Shown here in pieces: positions 14,964-22,641 of a stretch of DNA of 33,059 nucleotides. The notes below the pieces were generated by a model. The model searched no databases. It saw only the letters and a list, made by a program, of their open reading frames with translations, and was not told the DNA's origin. Source of the DNA: JAJVIP01 sp964405835. Lineage in GTDB: Bacteria; Elusimicrobiota; Elusimicrobia; F11. Positions within the stretch are counted from its first letter, which is position 1; every line of letters begins with the position of its first letter. The stretch spans positions 1 to 33,059 of the forward strand of contig CAYOPN010000029.1 of NCBI GenBank assembly GCA_964405835.1, written 5' to 3'. The position numbers were made by a program, and so were the translations under genes.

Positions 14964-15440
14964 TTAGACTCTCCTTGGTTTCGGCGGACGGCAACCGTTG
15001 TGCGGAATCGGCGTCACATCGCGAATCAAACTAATTGTAAATCCTGCGGACTGCAGCGCGCGGATGGCGGTCTCACGACCGGAACCCGGACCGCGAACAA
15101 ACACCATGACCTGACGAACGCCCATTTCCTTGGCTTTGTTGGCCGCTTTTTCGGCGGTGACTTGCGCCGCGAACGGCGTGCCTTTCTTCGTGCCTTTGAA
15201 ACCCGAGCTGCCGGCGGAGGCCCAGGAAATCACGCCTCCGTGGTCGTCGGTGATGGAAACGATCGTGTTGTTAAATGTGCACTGAACGTAGGCCCGCGCG
15301 AAGCTGACGTCGCGCTGGACTTTCTTTTTCTTGACCGGTTTATCCGCTGGTTTTTTAGCGGACTTGGCATCCGCCGCTTTCGCGTCGGCAGCTTCGGCTT
15401 TCGCCGGCTTCTTAGATTCGGGTTTTTTCTCTTCGCTCAT
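14964..15440 (-). CDS. rpsK: 30S ribosomal protein S11 with charged N-terminal extension
   Basis: S11 lines the platform of the small subunit near the mRNA exit. The core begins at about residue 40 (RDVSFARAYVQCTFNNTIVSI) and includes DDHGGVISWASAGSSGFKG and the C-terminal IRDVTPIPHNGCRPPKPRRV. Total length is 158 aa against ~129 because of an N-terminal Lys/Ala-rich extension (about 1-40, with AEAADAKAADAKSAKK) that looks disordered. The ATG has AAGGAA 5 bases upstream; no start codon with a better box was seen nearer the core. Confidence 0.97.
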   Translation of the reverse strand: MSEEKKPESKKPAKAEAADAKAADAKSAKKPADKPVKKKKVQRDVSFARAYVQCTFNNTIVSITDDHGGVISWASAGSSGFKGTKKGTPFAAQVTAEKAANKAKEMGVRQVMVFVRGPGSGRETAIRALQSAGFTISLIRDVTPIPHNGCRPPKPRRV

Positions 15441-15456
15441 AAAATTCCTTTATTCC

Positions 15457-15843
15457 TTAAGCGGCTGCCGCTTCGGTCTGCTTCTGGGAACCGACGGTGC
15501 GCCGACGACCGCGACGTGTGCGGGCGTTCGATTTTGTTCTCTGTCCGTGAACGGGCAGGTTGCGGCGATGACGGAAGCCGCGGTACGAATTGGTCTCGAT
15601 CAGGCGGCGGATGTTGCCCTGGACTTCACGGCGCAAGTCGCCTTCGACGCGGAAAGACTTCGTTATTTCCGTGTTGATCTTGGAAACGTCGCCTTCGGTC
15701 AAATCTTTAACGCGGGTCGCGCCATCGATGCCGGTGGCCGCCAACAATTGCAGCGCCCTCGCCGGACCCACTCCGTAAACATAACGGAGCGCGATGTCCA
15801 CGCGTTTTCCTTTTGGTAAATCAACGCCTGCTACACGAGCCAT
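15457..15843 (-). CDS. rpsM: 30S ribosomal protein S13
   Basis: S13 sits in the head of the small subunit and contacts the P-site tRNA and subunit bridges. The 128 aa begin MARVAGVDLPKGKRVDIALRY and include VYGVGPARA and the C-terminal HRRNLPVHGQRTKSNARTRRG. The ATG has a GGGAG box. It opens the alpha cluster, 57 bases after rpmJ. Confidence 0.98.
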   Translation of the reverse strand: MARVAGVDLPKGKRVDIALRYVYGVGPARALQLLAATGIDGATRVKDLTEGDVSKINTEITKSFRVEGDLRREVQGNIRRLIETNSYRGFRHRRNLPVHGQRTKSNARTRRGRRRTVGSQKQTEAAAA

Positions 15844-15900
15844 AAAACTCTCCCTGTTACAGCAATTTCAAATAATTGACGGCACTGGTTTCCCACAGTG

Positions 15901-16014
15901 TTAACCTTGCCGCTGTTTGTGGCGAGCGTTCTCGCACACAATGTAAACTTTTCCGTGCCGTTTGATGACTTTGCACTTGTCGCACATTTTTTTAACTGAA
16001 GCTCTTACTCTCAA
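15901..16014 (-). CDS. rpmJ: 50S ribosomal protein L36, TTG start
   Basis: This very small gene encodes 37 aa. The product begins MRVRASVKKMCDKCKVIKR and ends NARHKQRQG, the full canonical L36. The zinc ligands are Cys11, Cys14, Cys27 and His32. The start is a TTG at 16014, with GGAGG only 5 bases upstream; the in-frame ATG nine codons later would remove the conserved N-terminus. It lies between infA and rpsM, its normal place. Confidence 0.95.
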   Translation of the reverse strand: MRVRASVKKMCDKCKVIKRHGKVYIVCENARHKQRQG

Positions 16015-16042
16015 ATTATCCTCCAAAAAGCTTTGAGCTGTG

Positions 16043-16074
16043 AGCTATGAGCTCACGGCTCAGAGCTCATAGCT
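16043..16074. repeat. AGCT-rich palindrome overlapping the infA stop
   Basis: AGCTATGAGCTC (16043-16054) pairs perfectly with GAGCTCATAGCT (16063-16074) around an 8-base loop. The infA TAG stop (16073-16075) is partly inside the arm. Related AGCT motifs continue toward rpmJ. The composition resembles the elements after rpsD and rplQ. Confidence 0.75.
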
Positions 16075-16291
16075 ATTTAGCTCTGTATGTAATCCGACCT
16101 CTTGTTAAATCGTACGGGGACAGTTCAACTTTGACCTTATCGCCCGGCAAAATTTTTATGTAGTGCATGCGCATCTTTCCGGAAATGTGCGCGAGAATCT
16201 TATGACCGCCTTCCATTTCCACGCGAAACATCGCGTTCGGCAGCGCCTCTAAAATTGTTCCTTCAACTTCAATTTTTTCTTCTTTGGTCAT
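16073..16291 (-). CDS. infA: Translation initiation factor IF-1
   Basis: IF-1 occupies the A site during initiation. The 72-aa product is a single OB fold: EEKIEVEGTILEALPNAMFRVE, HKILAHISGKMRMHYIKILPGD and SPYDLTRGRITYR are the standard blocks. An AAGGA box precedes the ATG by 4 bases. It is 8 bases after map. Confidence 0.98.
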   Translation of the reverse strand: MTKEEKIEVEGTILEALPNAMFRVEMEGGHKILAHISGKMRMHYIKILPGDKVKVELSPYDLTRGRITYRAK

Positions 16292-16299
16292 GTTTCCTT

Positions 16300-17076
16300 T
16301 TAATCAACCTGCGTCAAAACGATCGGCCCATCTTCGGTGATCGCGATTGAGTGCTCGAAATGCGCCGCGAGCGATCCATCTTCGGTTACCACCGTCCAAC
16401 CGTCTTTCAAAACCCTTACATGCCAGTCGCCCAACGTCACCATCGGTTCGACGGCGAGCACCAAACCCGGCTCCAACCTTAGCCCCGATCCAGCGTTTCC
16501 ATAATTTGCGACCGCCGGTTCTTCGTGCATCCTGCGTCCGATGCCATGCCCAACAAAATCTCTTACAACCCCAAATCCATTCGACTCGGCCACTTTCTGC
16601 ACCGCGGCCCCGATATCGCCCAGCCTGTTTCCGGGCCTCATCACGTCAATCGCCGCTTGCAGCGACTGCGCGGTGACTTTGACCAGTTTCTCCGCGTCTT
16701 TCGGGGCCGGAGGTACAATCACGGTCGTTGCTGTGTCGCCCACAAAACCGTCGACGGTGGCGGCCACATCAATGCTCACCACATCGCCCGCTTTCAGCTT
16801 CCGCGGCCCCGGTATTCCATGCACGACTTCGTTGTTGATCGATACACACAACGACGCCGGATATCCCCGGTAACCAATGAACGTCGGCTTTCCGCCGTTC
16901 TTGCGAATAAAATTTTCAGCGACCTTGTCCAAGTCCTTGGTCGTCACGCCCGGCGCAATAGCCTTGGCAACTTCCTGAAGCGCGCGGCCCGCAACTTGCC
17001 CCGCCACTTTCATCAATTCAATCTCGGCCTTCGTCTTCAACTCGACCGATGTTTTCCGCGACACCGCGTTGCTCAC
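16300..17076 (-). CDS. map: Methionine aminopeptidase type I
   Basis: Map removes the initiator methionine from nascent proteins. The 258 aa have the pita-bread fold. Metal ligands can be read in SIDVAATVDGFVGDTATT (two Asp), GHGIGRRMHEEP (His), AVEPMVT (Glu) and the C-terminal AHFEHSIAIT (Glu). NNEVVHGIPG holds the substrate-side His. The start appears to be a GTG at 17076, with a second GTG four codons later as an alternative; the ribosome binding site is weak. It begins 4 bases after adk. Confidence 0.96.
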   Translation of the reverse strand: MSNAVSRKTSVELKTKAEIELMKVAGQVAGRALQEVAKAIAPGVTTKDLDKVAENFIRKNGGKPTFIGYRGYPASLCVSINNEVVHGIPGPRKLKAGDVVSIDVAATVDGFVGDTATTVIVPPAPKDAEKLVKVTAQSLQAAIDVMRPGNRLGDIGAAVQKVAESNGFGVVRDFVGHGIGRRMHEEPAVANYGNAGSGLRLEPGLVLAVEPMVTLGDWHVRVLKDGWTVVTEDGSLAAHFEHSIAITEDGPIVLTQVD

Positions 17077-17080
17077 AACG

Positions 17081-17719
17081 TTAGGCGCCGAGCGCCGCTT
17101 TGATGTCTGCCGAAACCTTGTCGATGGCCTGTGCTGCGTTGATCTTTTTAAATCCCGGATGCGACTGATAAAAAGCGAGCACCGGCTCCGTCTGGAGCGA
17201 ATAAATTTTTAAGCGCTCCTGCACCACGTTCGCCTGATCATCAGGCCGGTGAACCAATTCTCCGCCGCATTTATCGCAAACGTCCGCTTTTTTCGGCGGC
17301 TTGTTGACGAGGTTGTAGACCTCTTTGCACTTTCCGCAGCTACGGCGCGCCGAGAGCCGCTTCACGAGCTCATCAAACGCCACGTCGAAAAAAACCACCG
17401 CATCGATCACAAGGCCGCTCTTCTTCGAATATCCATCGAGCGACTTCGCCTGGTCAACGGTGCGCGGATAACCGTCCAACAAAAATCCATTTTTCAAGGA
17501 GCCGATCTTTTCAAACACGACCCGCGAAACCAGTTCGTCCGGCACGAGCTTTCCGTTGTTCACATAACTCTGAATTTCGGTGCCCAGCTCCGTCTTGTTG
17601 GCGATGGCCTCCCGGAATGCGTCCCCGGTGGACAAGTGCGTCAACTTAAAATTTTCGGCAACACCTTTTGCCTGCGTGCCCTTACCGGACCCCGGAGGAC
17701 CCAAAAAAACGATATTCAC
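17081..17719 (-). CDS. adk: Adenylate kinase with zinc-type LID
   Basis: Adk interconverts ATP + AMP and 2 ADP. The 212 aa start with GPPGSGKGTQA (P-loop, residues 7-17) and include LSTGDAFR and FLLDGYPRTVDQA. The LID carries CGKC and CDKC, the four-cysteine structural zinc site seen in many Gram-positive and thermophilic enzymes but not E. coli Adk. The start is GTG, overlapping the secY stop by one base (TAGTG). The secY-adk-map-infA order is classical. Confidence 0.97.
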   Translation of the reverse strand: MNIVFLGPPGSGKGTQAKGVAENFKLTHLSTGDAFREAIANKTELGTEIQSYVNNGKLVPDELVSRVVFEKIGSLKNGFLLDGYPRTVDQAKSLDGYSKKSGLVIDAVVFFDVAFDELVKRLSARRSCGKCKEVYNLVNKPPKKADVCDKCGGELVHRPDDQANVVQERLKIYSLQTEPVLAFYQSHPGFKKINAAQAIDKVSADIKAALGA

Positions 17720-19059
17720 TACGCGCTGTACCAGCGACCGCGTCCACGCCCTTCTATCTTGCCGGTCTTACTGAAGCCCTCATAGTGCCGCATGATCAGA
17801 TGCGATTCCAACTGGCTCACCGTGTCGAGCGCAACGCCCACCACGATCAAAATCGATGTTCCTCCGAAGAAGAACGGCAAATTAAACTGCGCCTGCAAAA
17901 TTGTCGGCAGCACGGCCAATGTGGCGACCGCAAGCGATCCGCCCAGCGTGATGCGCTCCATCACTTTTTCCAAATACATCGCGGTGTGTTCGCCGGGCCG
18001 GATGCCCAACACGAAACCGCCCCACTTCTTCAAATTCTCCGCGATGTCTTTCGGATTGAACGACACCGAGTTGTAGAAGTAGCAGAAGAAAATAATCAAT
18101 GTAGCGTAAACGGCGTTGTACCAGAACGAATTGTGGTTCAGCAGGTCATTGACCCGGTGCGCCCACGACGATTGCGGCGAAAACGACGCGATCGTCACCG
18201 GGAACGACAAGAGCGACACCGCGAAGATCACCGCGATAACGCCCGACTGGTCCACTTTCAACGGCAAAAACGTGCTCTGCCCACCCATCATCTTGCGACC
18301 GACGACGCGCTTGGCATATTGAACCGGAATCTTGCGCTGGCCGGTTTCGAGCCAAACAACCAATCCCGTCACAACGATAACGCCGGCCAAAATGGCGATC
18401 GCGCCGAACGGGCTGCGCTGTTGCAATTCAAAAACTTCACGAATGACATTCGACAACGCCGGCCACAACTGGTCGACGATGCCCGTAAAAATGATTAACG
18501 ATGTTCCGTTACCGATGCCGAATTCGGTGATTTGTTCACCCATCCACATCACAAACACAGTTCCGGCCACCAGCGTGATCATGGTTGTGGCCGTGAACGC
18601 CAGGCCCGGGTTGATGACAATCGGCAGGTCGCCGGCGATCGGCATGCGGGAGATCAACTGCGTCAAACCAAAAGACTGAATAAATCCGAGGCCGACCGTG
18701 GCGTAGCGCGTAATTTGGTTCAGGCGTTTGCGGCCTGCTTCGCCTTCTTTCGCCAGATGGTCCAAATACGGAATCACGTGCGCGCCTTGCAGCAAGCTCA
18801 TGATGATCGACGCGTTGATGTACGGCATGATGCCCATTGAGAAAATCGACATCCGCGACAACGCGCCGCCCGAGAACACATCCAAAAATCCGAGCAAGGT
18901 GTTCGCTTGCTGTTTAAACAAATACGTCAATGCATCGGCGTTCACGCCCGGGATCGGGATCGTGACGCCAAGGCGGTACAGCGCGATCACGCCCAACGTA
19001 ATAAGGATCCGCTTGCGCAGCTCCTTTATCTGGAAAAGATCAAAAACCGACTGGATCAT
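17719..19059 (-). CDS. secY: Protein translocase subunit SecY
   Basis: SecY is the channel of the Sec translocon in the inner membrane. The 446 aa hold ten membrane segments. Diagnostic stretches are IPIPGVNADAL and FSMGIMPYINASIIMSLLQG (plug/TM2 region). Also present are the cytosolic loop with ETGQRKIPVQYAKRVVGRKM and the late loop FNPKDIAENLKKWGGFVLGIRPG. The start overlaps the rplO stop (TAATG). Length is typical (~440). Confidence 0.98.
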   Translation of the reverse strand: MIQSVFDLFQIKELRKRILITLGVIALYRLGVTIPIPGVNADALTYLFKQQANTLLGFLDVFSGGALSRMSIFSMGIMPYINASIIMSLLQGAHVIPYLDHLAKEGEAGRKRLNQITRYATVGLGFIQSFGLTQLISRMPIAGDLPIVINPGLAFTATTMITLVAGTVFVMWMGEQITEFGIGNGTSLIIFTGIVDQLWPALSNVIREVFELQQRSPFGAIAILAGVIVVTGLVVWLETGQRKIPVQYAKRVVGRKMMGGQSTFLPLKVDQSGVIAVIFAVSLLSFPVTIASFSPQSSWAHRVNDLLNHNSFWYNAVYATLIIFFCYFYNSVSFNPKDIAENLKKWGGFVLGIRPGEHTAMYLEKVMERITLGGSLAVATLAVLPTILQAQFNLPFFFGGTSILIVVGVALDTVSQLESHLIMRHYEGFSKTGKIEGRGRGRWYSA

Positions 19060-19505
19060 TAAGCCTTGGCTTGGAAGGAGCCACCGGCTGCTTTGATGGC
19101 TTTCTCGGCTGACTTGGAAACTTTATTGGCCGTCACTTTCAGCGACTTGGTCAATTTTCCCACACCCAAAATTTTGTACGGAACGGCGCTGGTCTTGATG
19201 ACGCCTTTCTTTGCGAGCGCTTCCGCGTCCACGCTCTCGCCGGACTTGAACTGCTCTTCGAGCACGACCAAGTTGATCGGTTCGTAATGGATCTTCGACG
19301 CGTGGTTGAAACCGCGTTTCGGAATACGGCGGTGAAGCGGCGTTTGTCCGCCTTCGAAGCCAAGCATGATGGTGTCGCCGGCGCGGCTGGTCTGGCCTTT
19401 CTGGCCTTTGCCGGCCGTCTGACCCCATCCGCTGCCTTCGCCGCGGCCTACAATCTGTTTGCTCGGGCGCGAACCCGGAGCTGGTTTAAGTTCATGCAAC
19501 CGCAT
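19059..19505 (-). CDS. rplO: 50S ribosomal protein L15
   Basis: L15 is a late-assembling large-subunit protein. The 148 aa start MRLHELKPAPGSRPSKQIVG, with the glycine-rich RGEGSGWGQTAGKGQKGQ segment and GFEGGQTPLHRRIPKRGF. The start lies inside rpsE, overlapping it by 14 bases. There is therefore no room for rpmD (L30), which normally separates these genes. Confidence 0.98.
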   Translation of the reverse strand: MRLHELKPAPGSRPSKQIVGRGEGSGWGQTAGKGQKGQTSRAGDTIMLGFEGGQTPLHRRIPKRGFNHASKIHYEPINLVVLEEQFKSGESVDAEALAKKGVIKTSAVPYKILGVGKLTKSLKVTANKVSKSAEKAIKAAGGSFQAKA

Positions 19506-20040
19506 TGGCTGGTTCTCCCGTGGTGACCGGTGTCGTGACGAACTTGCGGTCCGCTTCGACGAGCTTGCCGCGCAAGCGCGAAATATCTTCCGGCAATTTC
19601 AAATTCTTAAGACCCGCGAGCGTCGCGTACACCACATTGAAGTGGTTCCGGCTGCCCAGGGACTTGGTCAAAATATCTTTCACGCCCGCCGCTTCGAGCA
19701 CCGCGCGAGCGGAACCGCCGGCGATAACACCCGTTCCGGGAGCGGCCGGCTTAAGCAGGATGGCGCCGGCGCCGAATTTTCCGATGGTGTCATGCGGAAT
19801 GGTGGTGCCGGAAAGTGAAATCTTCACAACGTCTTTCGTCGCTTGTGTGCCGCCTTTCTTGATGGCCGACTGGACTTCTTTGGCCTTGCCGAGTCCGACG
19901 CCGACGTGTCCGTTGCCGTCGCCGACAACCACGAGCGCGTTGAACGAAAAGCGTTTACCGCCCTTCACAACTTTGGCCACGCGGCCGATGTTGATGACGG
20001 TTTCGGTGAGAGTCAGTGTGCTGGTATCGATCTTATTCAT
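19492..20040 (-). CDS. rpsE: 30S ribosomal protein S5
   Basis: S5 contributes to decoding fidelity and mRNA unwinding at the entry tunnel. The 182 aa show VINIGRVAKVVKGGKRFSFNALVVVGD, the GHVGVGLGKAKEV loop, and PGTGVIAGGSARAVLEAAGV. An AGGA box precedes the ATG. Its C-terminal tail overlaps rplO by 14 bases. Confidence 0.98.
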   Translation of the reverse strand: MNKIDTSTLTLTETVINIGRVAKVVKGGKRFSFNALVVVGDGNGHVGVGLGKAKEVQSAIKKGGTQATKDVVKISLSGTTIPHDTIGKFGAGAILLKPAAPGTGVIAGGSARAVLEAAGVKDILTKSLGSRNHFNVVYATLAGLKNLKLPEDISRLRGKLVEADRKFVTTPVTTGEPANAVA

Positions 20041-20055
20041 AAATTTTCCTGGTCC

Positions 20056-20403
20056 TTAGAATTTCAAGCCGGCTTGACGTGCGCCATCGGCCAACGCTTT
20101 CACGCGGCCATGATAGGGACGCGCGCCGCGGTCAAACACCACGGCCGAAATTCCTTTCTCAAGCGCTTTTTTGCCCAACGACTCGCCAACCAGCGTCGCC
20201 GCTTTGATGCCGGACGATTTGGCGGCGCCCTTGTGTTTGGAAGAGGCGGCGACCAAGGTCTTGCCCTGGACGTCGTCGATGATCTGGGCGTAGATGTGTT
20301 TCAAGCTACGGTAGACCGAAAGTCTCGGGTTCTGCGACACGTTGCGGATCTTGCTGCGCACCCGCAACTTTCTGAAATTATAACGCTCCGCGCGGCCTTT
20401 CAT
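20056..20403 (-). CDS. rplR: 50S ribosomal protein L18
   Basis: L18 binds 5S rRNA. The 115 aa include RRVR-like basic RKLRVRSKIRNVSQNPRLSVYRS, then HIYAQIIDD, and the C-terminal VVFDRGARPYHGRVKALADGAR. The ATG overlaps the rplF stop by one base (TAATG). Confidence 0.98.
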   Translation of the reverse strand: MKGRAERYNFRKLRVRSKIRNVSQNPRLSVYRSLKHIYAQIIDDVQGKTLVAASSKHKGAAKSSGIKAATLVGESLGKKALEKGISAVVFDRGARPYHGRVKALADGARQAGLKF

Positions 20404-21023
20404 TATTTCTTCCCTCCGCCAGCGCCTGCGCCTGCCGCACCCGCGGCCGCTTTGCCGGCTTTACGTTTCACAACTTCGGTCTCATAACGAATACCGGTGC
20501 CCTTGTACGGCTCCGGCTTCTTGATGGAACGGATCTGCGCCGCCGCCTGTCCGACATGCTGCTTGTCGTTGCCGTCGATGACGAGCACGTTCGGCACTTT
20601 GGGGTCGATCAAAACTTTGATGTCTTTCGGGATTTCGAACACGGCCGGATGCGAGAAGCCAAGACTCATGGTCAATTTGCTGCCGGCCACCGCGGCACGG
20701 AAACCGACGCCTTCAATCACAAGCTTCTTTTGGAAACCTTTGGTCACGCCTTCGACCATGTTGAGCACAAGTTTGCGTGAGAGACCGTGCAACGCCTTGG
20801 TCTGCTTCGTGTTTTCCGTTGGAGAAAGCTTTACCTGTGTGCCTTCCACTTTCGCCGTGATCATGTTCGGCAAAGTCCATGTAAGTTTGCCGCGTGTGCC
20901 TTCGGCCTGAATGACTTGGGCGTTCACGGAAACTTTCACGCCCTGCGGGATCTCGACCGGCTTGCGGCCAAGTCTCGACAGCGGCGCTTCTTTTTTTTCT
21001 TTAACAATCGTTGATGTGGTCAT
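20403..21023 (-). CDS. rplF: 50S ribosomal protein L6 with terminal extensions
   Basis: L6 lies near the sarcin-ricin loop and factor-binding site. The core starts at LSRLGRKPVEIPQGV (about residue 15) and ends with IRSIKKPEPYKGTGIRYETEVV followed by KRKAGK. At 206 aa it exceeds the usual ~178 by a 14-residue N-terminal extension and a C-terminal Ala/Gly tail (about 188-206). The region before the ATG holds only a weak AGG box and carries the 23-base repeat at the rpsH stop. Confidence 0.97.
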   Translation of the reverse strand: MTTSTIVKEKKEAPLSRLGRKPVEIPQGVKVSVNAQVIQAEGTRGKLTWTLPNMITAKVEGTQVKLSPTENTKQTKALHGLSRKLVLNMVEGVTKGFQKKLVIEGVGFRAAVAGSKLTMSLGFSHPAVFEIPKDIKVLIDPKVPNVLVIDGNDKQHVGQAAAQIRSIKKPEPYKGTGIRYETEVVKRKAGKAAAGAAGAGAGGGKK

Positions 21024-21037
21024 TTTTAAATTACCTG

Positions 21038-21060
21038 TAGTGAGCTTGTCGAACTACCAG
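21038..21060. repeat. 23-base direct repeat, copy at the rpsH stop
   Basis: The same 23 bases occur at 21458-21480. On the minus strand the unit reads CTGGTAG then TTCGACAAGCTCACTA and contains the last codon (TGG) and the TAG stop of rpsH. The TTCGACAAGCTCA core resembles a widespread short intergenic repeat in bacterial genomes, which I recall but cannot search. Confidence 0.9.
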
Positions 21061-21443
21061 ATGTAGCAGAGCACTTCTCCGCCCAACTTCTTTTCTTTCG
21101 CTTTTTGTCCCGATAAAACGCCCTTTGATGTAGAAACGATCGCGGTCCCGAGTCCGTTCTGGACCGAGGGAATCTCCGTCCATTTGCGGTACACGCGCAA
21201 GCCCGGTTTCGAAATGCGTTTCACTCCCTGAATCACGCGCTCTTTCGCGGCCGAATATTTCATGGTGAGGCGAATGGTCGACAAACGCTTGTCTTGGGCC
21301 ACGCGGTAGTTGCTGATGTAGCCTTCTTCTTTCAGCACGCGCGCGATCTCCGCTTTCACTTTCGAGGCCGGCATGTCGACGGTATCTTTGAACTTGTGGT
21401 TCGCGTTCGAAATCTGTGTGAGCATGTTTGCAATCGGGTCCAT
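21054..21443 (-). CDS. rpsH: 30S ribosomal protein S8
   Basis: S8 is a central-domain primary binder of 16S rRNA and the translational repressor of the spc operon in E. coli. The 129 aa begin MDPIANMLTQISNANHKFK and end VSTSKGVLSGQKAKEKKLGGEVLCYIW (ending GEVLCYIW). AGGAG lies 4 bases before the ATG. Its last codon and stop are within a 23-base direct repeat. Confidence 0.98.
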   Translation of the reverse strand: MDPIANMLTQISNANHKFKDTVDMPASKVKAEIARVLKEEGYISNYRVAQDKRLSTIRLTMKYSAAKERVIQGVKRISKPGLRVYRKWTEIPSVQNGLGTAIVSTSKGVLSGQKAKEKKLGGEVLCYIW

Positions 21444-21457
21444 AATTCTCCTATCTA

Positions 21458-21480
21458 TAGTGAGCTTGTCGAACTACCAG
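21458..21480. repeat. 23-base direct repeat, copy at the rpsN stop
   Basis: Identical over 23 bases to 21038-21060, with the same relation to the gene: it includes the terminal TGG codon and TAG stop of rpsN. It occupies most of the gap before rpsH, ending just before that gene's ribosome binding site. Confidence 0.9.
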
Positions 21481-21659
21481 CTTGACTTCAACACGCCTGG
21501 GATCTGGGCGCGATGAGCTAAATTTCTGAAGCAAATACGGCAAAGTCCGAAGTCGCGGTAGAAACTGCGGGCGCGGCCGCAAAGGCGGCAACGGTTGCGA
21601 AAACGCGTGGCGTATTTTTGCGGTTTGCGCATTTTCGCCATCCATGCATATGTAGCCAT
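21474..21659 (-). CDS. rpsN: 30S ribosomal protein S14, zinc-binding type
   Basis: S14 is a head protein of the small subunit. At 61 aa it is the short type-Z form with a CRLC...CRIC zinc knuckle (CRLCGRARSFYRDFGLCRIC as two CxxC pairs). It ends in the conserved QIPGVLKSSW. The N-terminus MATYAWMAKMRKPQK differs somewhat from common forms. AGGAG lies 10 bases before the ATG. The stop lies in the 23-base repeat. Confidence 0.97.
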   Translation of the reverse strand: MATYAWMAKMRKPQKYATRFRNRCRLCGRARSFYRDFGLCRICFRNLAHRAQIPGVLKSSW

Positions 21660-21689
21660 TTCTTCTTATCTCCTAAATTAAACTCTAAA

Positions 21690-22295
21690 TCAGTTTTTGT
21701 GCTTGTCTTTGGCGAACGGCAGGCCCAAGACTTGCAGCAATGCGAAAGCTTCTTTGTCGGATTTCGTGTTGGTGACGAACGTGATGTTCATGCCGCGCGG
21801 AGCGTCGGACTTTTCCACGTTCACTTCGGGGAAAATGTACTGCTCTTTGATTCCCAGGTTGTAATTGCCACCGCCGTCGAAACCGGTCGGATTGAGGCCA
21901 CGGAAGTCGCGAATTCGGGGCGAGGCAATCGTAATGAAACGGTCCAAGAACTCGTACATGCGCGAACCGCGCAAGGTAACGGCCACGCCGATCGGCATGC
22001 CTTCGCGAAGTTTGAAAGCGGAAATGGATTTCTTGGACCGGCGGACCGTAGGCTTCTGCCCGGTGATCTGCGCCAATTCTTCGGTGGCAATGTCCAAGGC
22101 CTTGATGTTCTCGCGCGCAGCGGAAACGCCGATGTTCACGACGATCTTCTCAAGACGCGGGATCGCCATCACGTTGTCTTTGCCGAGCTTTTCTTTCAAA
22201 AGCTTGACGCCGGCCGTCTTGAAAGCTTCCTTCAAGCGCGGCGCGACATTCGCGACGTTGGTTGATTTTTTTTGTTCTTTATTTTCTGAGCTCAC
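21690..22295 (-). CDS. rplE: 50S ribosomal protein L5, GTG start
   Basis: L5 binds 5S rRNA and bridges to S13. The 201 aa contain PRLEKIVVNIGVSAARENIK, TGQKPTVRRSKKSISAFKLREG, LRGSRMYEFLDRFI and FRGLNPTGFDGGGNYNLGIKEQ. The start is a GTG at 22295 with a GAGG box about 7 bases upstream; an ATG at 22300 is out of frame and hits a stop after two codons. An N-terminal ~18-residue polar extension precedes the core. Confidence 0.97.
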   Translation of the reverse strand: MSSENKEQKKSTNVANVAPRLKEAFKTAGVKLLKEKLGKDNVMAIPRLEKIVVNIGVSAARENIKALDIATEELAQITGQKPTVRRSKKSISAFKLREGMPIGVAVTLRGSRMYEFLDRFITIASPRIRDFRGLNPTGFDGGGNYNLGIKEQYIFPEVNVEKSDAPRGMNITFVTNTKSDKEAFALLQVLGLPFAKDKHKN

Positions 22296-22309
22296 GGCAT
22301 TACCTCAAA

Positions 22310-22639
22310 TTAACGTTTTTTCGGCTCGGGGATGACGGTCCCGGTGGCCCGGCACAGACGGATCTTTGTGCCGTCGGACAAACGGTCGAACTTCGGACGC
22401 GTCGCCTTTTTGCTTTCCGGGTCGATCAACATGACCTTGGCCATCGGCAAGAAAAGCTCTTTGTCTTTGATACCGCCCGGCTCGGTCTGCCCCTGCGGAC
22501 GGGTGTGGCGTTTGGCCAAATTCATTTTTGCGACCAAAACTTTGCCTTTCTTGGGCAAAACCATAATCACTTCGCCCTCTTTGCCTTTGTCTTTGCCCCA
22601 GAGGATTTTTACTCTGTCGTTTTTACGGATGGAATTCAT
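22310..22639 (-). CDS. rplX: 50S ribosomal protein L24
   Basis: L24 initiates large-subunit assembly. The 109 aa begin with the KOW motif, KNDRVKILWGKDKGKEGEV, and include NLAKRHTRPQGQTEPGGIKDKE. The start is 2 bases after the rplN stop. Confidence 0.98.
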   Translation of the reverse strand: MNSIRKNDRVKILWGKDKGKEGEVIMVLPKKGKVLVAKMNLAKRHTRPQGQTEPGGIKDKELFLPMAKVMLIDPESKKATRPKFDRLSDGTKIRLCRATGTVIPEPKKR

Positions 22640-22641
22640 GA

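Noticed and set aside
19400..19600. A hidden or very short rpmD between rpsE and rplO
   Set aside because: The two genes overlap by 14 bases, so no reading frame for L30 fits.
21038..21060. The 23-base repeats as attachment sites of an integrated element
   Set aside because: The 400 bases between them contain only rpsH, an ordinary core gene; no integrase is present.
22298..22300. ATG just upstream of rplE as its start
   Set aside because: It is out of frame and reaches a stop two codons later; the GTG at 22295 gives the full L5.
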